The position numbers were made by a program, and so were the translations under genes. Shown here piece after piece: positions 61,698 through 64,000 of a stretch of 64,000 nt of DNA (position 1 is the first letter of the stretch; every line of letters begins with the position of its first letter). Source of the stretch: Viscum album (Eukaryota > Streptophyta > Magnoliopsida > Santalales > Viscaceae); contig OY728128.1 of assembly GCA_963277665.1 (NCBI GenBank), positions 1,863,608,988-1,863,672,987 of the forward strand. The letters are read 5' to 3'. The notes beneath the pieces are model-generated. The model did not search any database and was not told the DNA's origin. It saw only the letters and a list, made by a program, of their open reading frames with translations.

Positions 61698-62951
61698 TTC
61701 TTGAATGACTCTGAACATCTACACCATTTCTTCTACTATTTTATAACTCAATTTATTTATTTATACAACTACATCCCAAAATATTAGAGTTTTTACTTAC
61801 TGTATTAGGTTGCTACATGAGGATCTTTAAGAATTTCTAAGAGAAAGATATTTTTGTAATAAAATTCCATTGATGTAATTTTTAGATCATAACCATCTTT
61901 GAAATCCATGGAGAAATCTCTCGAAATTTATCCTACAGTTTTAATGGTCCTTTATTACTTTTTATATGGTTTTAAATGATTGGTAGTGAAGAATCTCAAA
62001 TACCTTTCTATATCTCATTTAATTCTTCTTCAAAAGTCCAGGTAAACCTCATATCTCGATCAGACACAATTAAAAGTATTACTCCATAAAATTTTACCAA
62101 TTTTTAAATGTATAACTAATTAGGTAAATTAATATAGAAATCCACTCTGATGGAAAAATATTATTTTATTTAATAATTTGGTATACTAAAAATCAAATTT
62201 CATTATTCTCCGTGGACTGTTTGCAAAGCCATATGTTAAATTAAATTGAAATTTTCTCCCATTTAAATTATAGTAAGTGTAATGGTTGTAATATAACCAT
62301 AGAGTTATATTTATTATTTTATAATAGTTTGTGTTAGGATATATACTTTTTAATATCCGTTTTTTGTTATTTCCATAGAGATACTCTTTATGATCTATAT
62401 ATATATATTTGTAGTTCATGGATGAATAGAGAATGGTGAATTTTGATCTTCATCTAACAAATTCTTATTTATGTCTAGTTCTTATTTGACGATTACTCAT
62501 TTCCAAAAAAATTGACACTCTATAAAGATCATGGTTGAACTTGATAGCATTAATCAGCTTCTTCTATAATTCAATATCTTCATTCTTCACCTTATTAATC
62601 TTATTTTGGATGGATGCTTTGAAATTCAACTTAGAATGACATGATATATCCACATTACATATGATTTCATGATATATATCCTAAAAATCCATAATTATTG
62701 GATCTCTTTAAATACTCATCATGAATAAAATATCATGTTCTTTGCAACTATGAGTATTTGGCACCCTATTATTCATCCTAAGGTTGTAGTTTGTTGAGGA
62801 ATCATAATCATTGATTAACTTTAACAATATTCTCTGGAAAGTATTATACTCTATCTATGTAAATATATACTTAATTATTTTATTATTAATATATATATCA
62901 CACCTCTAACCATATAAATAATTCCTTTATATCATCATTTAAAAAAGTACC
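61698..62951 (-). pseudogene. E4 RNase H and integrase, decayed
   Basis: Minus-strand reading from 62951. RNase H C-terminal half: YLYG, CDIYINNKIIKYIFT (about 62920-62860), then QRILLKLINDYDSSTNY (about 62845-62790). Integrase zinc-finger region: LLDEDQNSPFSIHP near 62460-62415. Integrase core: LPN.LYI.KLVKFYG (about 62130-62090) and IVSDRDMRFTWTF (about 62075-62040). Late core: VEEMV and RVIQEH at about 61730-61698. The frame at 62419-62186 covers the part between zinc finger and core. Stops are frequent. The piece is cut on the right by E6 inside RNase H and on the left by the CACTA-like element. Confidence 0.82.
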
Positions 62952-64000
62952 TGTCACAACCCATCCCCCTGGGCATATGCTATGACTACCCCAAGCCCAC
63001 CTTCTATAGGCAAGGGGCAGGAAACTACCACCGAAAGGCATATTCCCTAAAACAGTATAGAATTTACTTTAAGCCAGTACAAGAACACGGTGTAAGAACA
63101 CAACCAAAAGCATCAGTGAAGTAAATTGATGTAGTAAATGTGTCCTAAAAGTAATGGTGCCAGAATACAAGCCTAATTGGAAAATTACAAGTACAACTGA
63201 AAAGTAAAAAATAGCTGAAAGTTGTAAAGCATCTCCTGGATCATCCACTGTGGATCCTACTTGAAGGGTAGGTACAGATCACCTCCACATTACTCCACGT
63301 CAGCCCATCTCCTTCGAATCAGGTCACACCGAATGTCCACCTCCTAGAATTGTCTATTGTTGGCTCCCTCAGCCTCAATAAATGTTCTACATCATCTGTT
63401 TAAGTCAAAAAAAGGTGCGGGAGAAGCTCATGAAGGGGTGAGTATAACGATACACAGTAGAGAACCTAATACCCCAAAGGTCTTCTAGAATTCCACAAAG
63501 AACAACCACAAGGTAACACCACAATGGTAACATACCACATAGTTAAAGTACCACATACCATAACCTCAATCACAAGCACAACGTAAAGACACATCACAAA
63601 GAGTCGTAGATAAAAATCAGTTTTTAGTGAAGTATAGAAGAACAAATGATTTCTTGCGAAGCTAGATCATCTTATCCTGTCAAGAGGCACTACTATTGAC
63701 CTCCACAAGATCGATAGGTAACTAACTCCCTCTGACCCACACAGGATCGGTATGTTCTGACCCACATAGTATCATTAATTTGTGACCCACATAAGATCTG
63801 GTCCACATTGGATTGGTATAAACTAACCCACACAGATTTGCGGAGCACTGACCCACAATGGATCGATGTTCTCTCTTCACATTATAGTCATCCACATGAT
63901 TCCTCACATTCAGTGCGCTCGAGATTTGTAGAATTTTCCCCTCGAGATATTGGTCATACCATGACTGCCACTAAGCTACACAAAATAGTGAACCTATATT
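62952..64000 (-). repeat. E6 LTR, minus orientation, runs out of window
   Basis: Begins TGTCACAACCCATCCCC, a reversed LTR end of the Tekay type. At 63431-63460 the stretch GAAGGGGTGAGTATAACGATACACAGTAG matches the reverse complement of the E1 block around TGAGCATCTGAGCTCACCCCTTTC. It interrupts E4 RNase H exactly at 62951/62952, so it is a separate, younger insertion, and its left edge is the LTR 3' end in its own orientation. The sequence is cleaner and less A/T-rich than the older LTRs, suggesting a recent arrival. Whether it is a full element or a solo LTR cannot be told. Confidence 0.75.
63694..63872 (+). repeat. 25-bp minisatellite in E6 LTR
   Basis: Units begin at 63732, 63757, 63782, 63798 (short), 63823 and 63848, with a more diverged one near 63696. 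Consensus is about CTGACCCACAYAGGATCGGT plus five bases. The 61-codon minus-strand frame at 63722-63907 simply reads through this repeat. Confidence 0.82.

Noticed and set aside
54961..61700. Exact 3-base target duplication for the CACTA-like element
   Set aside because: Left flank (CCAC) and right flank (TTC) do not match; ends may have eroded, so no duplication is claimed.
63694..63872. Short regularly spaced repeats as a CRISPR array
   Set aside because: Units are contiguous, without spacers, vary in sequence and lie in a plant LTR; the organism is eukaryotic.

Overview
This is gene-empty, repeat-dense nuclear DNA from a plant, most likely an angiosperm with a large genome. The reasons are the strong A/T bias, very long (about 3-4.5 kb) LTRs, plant-type chromoviral Ty3/gypsy polyproteins primed by initiator-Met tRNA, an Angela/Tork-like Ty1/copia element, and no recognisable host gene, rRNA or tRNA. 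I cannot name the species. Everything I can explain is a stack of transposable elements (E1-E6, TR-GAG and a CACTA-like element, my labels), nested in one another and decayed to different degrees.

Left part (1-17.7 kb, + strand). E1 is a Tekay/Del-like gypsy element: partial 5' LTR (1-1468), gag-pol (1969-6433), polypurine tract and a complete 3,560-bp 3' LTR (6479-10038). It is fairly young (about 40 substitutions over about 1,466 compared LTR bases) but carries two stops in gag, a frameshift in protease and one stop in reverse transcriptase, while RNase H-integrase-chromodomain is open over 680 codons. E1 sits in the reverse-transcriptase region of an older relative, E2, whose ruined pol (10039-12353) and 3' LTR (12367 to about 16308) follow directly.

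Middle (17.7-36.4 kb). A minus-strand element of 8,915 bp (17746-26660) has two LTRs of about 2.97 kb and perfect 5-bp target duplications (TGTTT). Its 2,985-bp interior encodes only a Gag-like protein with a CCHC knuckle, so it fits the non-autonomous TR-GAG class. To its right lies E3, a very old Tekay-like element (5' LTR remnant about 27340-29603, interior, 3' LTR about 31909-36388).

Centre-right (36.4-50.9 kb). E5 is a decayed minus-strand Ty1/copia element (LTRs about 38140-40053 and 47100-48999) with recognisable integrase, reverse transcriptase and RNase H between about 40190 and 42660. It is flanked by sequence that may be a split, older LTR.

Right (50.9-64 kb). E4 is a minus-strand Tekay-like element: 3' LTR 50877-54602, integrase C-terminus 54603-54963, then an interruption of about 6.7 kb by a CACTA-like DNA transposon (about 54964-61697), after which the same integrase and RNase H resume (61698-62951). 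The CACTA-like element carries a tandem array of a 178-bp unit organised as a three-unit higher-order repeat (about 59540-61385). E4 is interrupted again at 62952 by the LTR of E6, which contains a 25-bp minisatellite and runs out of the window.

Order of insertion read from interruptions: E2 and E3 are old; E1 is younger than E2; TR-GAG is younger than the sequence it splits; the CACTA-like element and E6 are younger than E4. No set of genes here acts as a cellular pathway. The functional logic is that of retroelements (Gag particle, protease, reverse transcriptase/RNase H, integrase with chromodomain targeting) and of parasites that would depend on such proteins supplied from elsewhere.
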